NCBI GenBank assembly: GCA_018398765.1
Contig: JAHBMJ010004338.1
Location: 36,220 to 56,878 of the forward strand
Source of the DNA: Chromera velia
Taxonomy: Eukaryota; Sar; Chromeraceae
DNA length: 20,659 nt
Direction: 5' to 3'
Both the position numbers and the translations under genes were made by a program. Below the pieces are notes generated by a model. That model was not told the origin of the DNA and made no database searches. It worked only from the letters and a program-made list of their open reading frames with translations. Positions 19,038-20,659 of this stretch are shown here, piece after piece. Position 1 is the first letter of the stretch; each line of letters opens with the position of its first letter.

Positions 19038-20553
19038 TCAGCACTTCCATCTGTTGCCGCAATTGAGGCACTCCACAAACCTGCAGACAGGCAGGCAGGC
19101 AGGCAGACAGACAGAAGGGAGCCCAAAGGAGAGTCATCAGAATCACAGACACGTCTCCACAAAGTCGTCACCTTACCAAGAGGCCCGCCAAAGTAAGTAT
19201 CCGCCTGAAATCTCATCTGCCAACACTTTTCCGTTCACACCTCCTTAATGGAAAAAGGTGAATGAATACATGTACCACCACACCCCACTGCGACTCCCAC
19301 AACAGACACACACACACACACAGAGGAAGAACTGCCACTGCCAGACAGACACACACTCATCCTCCCAGACAGACGGTTGCCCTTTCCTCCGTTGTTCTGT
19401 CCGCCCCTCCAAGTCCGTTCTTCCGGAAGTCATTATTCCTGCCTGCCTATCATGTCCCCCAAGCCGATCACATCTCGCTCTGGCTTTCTAACACTGTCGA
19501 ATGTGTGCACACCACAATTTTGTCTGGCTGTCTATCTCATCCTGCAGTGAACTTCTTTTCTCTTCCCACGCACGCAGTCATGACTGCCCTCTTTCACACA
19601 GGGGACCCTCCTATTTGTCCCTCAGCATTTCACTCAAATTGGCAATGATCATTTTTCTCCTCCTTCTTGTCTTTCAGAAGAAATTTTGAAAAACAATCAG
19701 AACAGCAGGTTGAACGGTGCACGGCCGTGAAGCAGACTCCACTTTACTAGGCGCTGGCTGAACTCTTCTCACACACGCATGCCCAGACAGACTCTACAAG
19801 GCGCTGGCTGAATTCTTCTCACACACGCATGCCCAGACAGACAGACGGATCGACTAACGTAGTCATGGGCTCATCAGAAGACCGTGTCTGTGCCTGCGTG
19901 TAGTTGGTCTTGGAGGACTTGCACTTGAAGCAGGTGAACTGGCCGTCTCCCTTCGCCTTCATCCTCTTCTTGTTCCAGTCCGACTCCTTCTCCTCCAGCA
20001 TTTCCTGCACACACACACACACACACTCCCACATACACACGTGACAGCCCATGAAAAAAAGACACTTACATGCATTTGCATCTCCCTTTTCTCCGTGCGA
20101 CAAACCTTGTCGGGCATTTCCTTCTGCATTCTCTCTCATCCACGCAAACGTTGACGTACTGACAAAGTTGAATGCAAGAGAACAAAATCTCCTCTCTCAT
20201 CGATCCTGCCATCTCCCTCCTTTCATGCGAACGTGTCGCGATGCATGTCGTTAATTGAGAAGAAGACAAGAAAAGAAAAAATACGATCTCGGAGATATCC
20301 ATACCAACCACCTACGTACGAACCCTCATGATTTTTTCCCTCTCTATTTGTCTCTCCTTTGAGGCCATCTCTTCCGAAGTCATTCTGGCAAGGAACCTCC
20401 CGTGCAACTCCCCGTTGGCCAGTCGAGCGTTGAGATCCGGATTCTTTGGGTCCTTCAGGTTCGAGCAGATCGCACGTAGCTGGGAACCCCACAAGTACTT
20501 GTCGGACGTCTTGTCTTCGTGCCACTGCTTCTCTAGCTCGCCCTCGATCTCCT
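19038..20553 (-). CDS. Transcription elongation factor TFIIS (S-II), 3' exons
   Basis: TFIIS binds stalled RNA polymerase II in the nucleus and triggers cleavage of the backtracked RNA. Three minus-strand exons are defined: 20553-20324, 20004-19859 and 19080-19038 (TGA at 19038-19040). Phases agree, with donors AGG|GTTCGT and ATGACTAC|GTTAGT and TGCAG or ATGCAG acceptors. The first exon carries the second half of domain II, including SNLKDPKNPDLNARLANGEL and ARMTSEEMAS, close to the family pattern. The second has the linker and zinc ribbon start: FTCFKCKSSKTNYTQAQTR then SSDEPMTT, which includes the Asp-Glu pair of the catalytic hairpin. The last adds FVECLNCGNRWKC, completing the Cys-x2-Cys pairs. 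The tail ends NRWKC rather than the common NRWKFC. Domain I and the start of domain II lie beyond the right edge. I find no broken frame or missing key residue, so it looks functional. Confidence 0.93.
19081..19858 (-). other. Last TFIIS intron (778 bp)
   Basis: This intron is bounded by GTTAGT and CTGTCTGCAG on the minus strand and interrupts an ACG threonine codon. It contains CA-type simple repeats (about 19307-19322) and the 50-bp tandem duplication. No other gene is visible within it. Confidence 0.88.
19749..19846. repeat. Tandem duplication of a 50-bp unit in the last TFIIS intron
   Basis: GCGCTGGCTGAACTCTTCTC begins at 19751 and again, with one change, at 19801. The copies continue through CACACGCATGCCCAGACAGA, and the period is exactly 50 bases. 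The second copy ends just before the splice donor (intron side) of the middle TFIIS exon. Confidence 0.9.
20005..20323 (-). other. TFIIS intron (319 bp) ending in a TG repeat
   Basis: This phase-0 intron starts GTTCGT and ends with about nine TG units directly before the CAG acceptor, where other introns have a pyrimidine tract. Confidence 0.85.
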
Positions 20554-20564
20554 CTGCATCCACA

Positions 20565-20613
<49 letters not shown>

Positions 20614-20659
20614 CTTTCGTTCGCTCTTCTATTTTGGAATGCTGGAACCTCACACAACA
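20554..20659 (-). other. Upstream TFIIS intron with (CT)n(GT)n tract
   Basis: Read on the minus strand, about fourteen CT units followed by about ten GT units lead to GGATGCAG, the acceptor of the first visible TFIIS exon. The bases beyond 20612 could be intron or the end of a previous exon; I see no clear coding signal. Confidence 0.7.

Noticed and set aside
1-20659. CRISPR arrays, rRNA or bacterial operon features
   Set aside because: No regularly spaced repeats, rRNA blocks or operon-like gene packing are present; the window is eukaryotic.

Overview
This is a gene-poor window of a eukaryotic nuclear genome, probably from a unicellular alga or protist. The evidence is a split TFIIS gene with GT-AG introns, phase-compatible candidate exons elsewhere, many microsatellites, a 31-N assembly gap, and several families of eukaryotic transposable elements. 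GC-rich stretches full of TGCATGC and CGATCG words alternate with AT-rich islands that carry transposon debris. I cannot name the organism from sequence alone; a chromerid-like alga is one possibility.

Layout. 1-426: the 3' end of a plus-strand gene for a disordered Pro/Ser/Gly/Gln-rich protein, followed six bases after its stop by a perfect 16-bp hairpin. 1687-2860: a non-autonomous hAT-type transposon with 20-bp terminal inverted repeats and an intact 8-bp target duplication, CTCTAGAT. 3112-3971: a weaker inverted-repeat element that contains the gap. 4164-10218: a nest of non-LTR (LINE-like) retrotransposon copies. Two 5'-truncated, decayed copies (A and B) lie head to tail, and a 104-bp repeat (R1) lies on each outer side; a third, inverted R1 relic is at 15.5 kb. 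11056-11459: a nested inverted repeat of about 400 bp.

11619-12768, minus strand: a gene I reconstructed from three exons whose splice phases agree, giving a 157-residue protein of unknown function. 13085-15107 and 17845-18965: two arms of a large, diverged inverted duplication. The left arm carries about 0.9 kb that the right arm lacks, and this extra segment holds three phase-0 minus-strand exons of an unknown gene. 15160-16130 is an AT-rich island, followed by a run of GC-rich hairpins and one isolated candidate exon. 19038-20553, minus strand: the 3' exons of the transcription elongation factor TFIIS, covering the end of domain II and the whole zinc ribbon. Its stop codon lies about 70 bp from the right arm of the inverted duplication.

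No operon-like or pathway relation links the genes. The main themes are transposon layering and segmental duplication around one recognisable housekeeping gene. Exon structures other than TFIIS are inferred from splice signals and phase and need RNA evidence.
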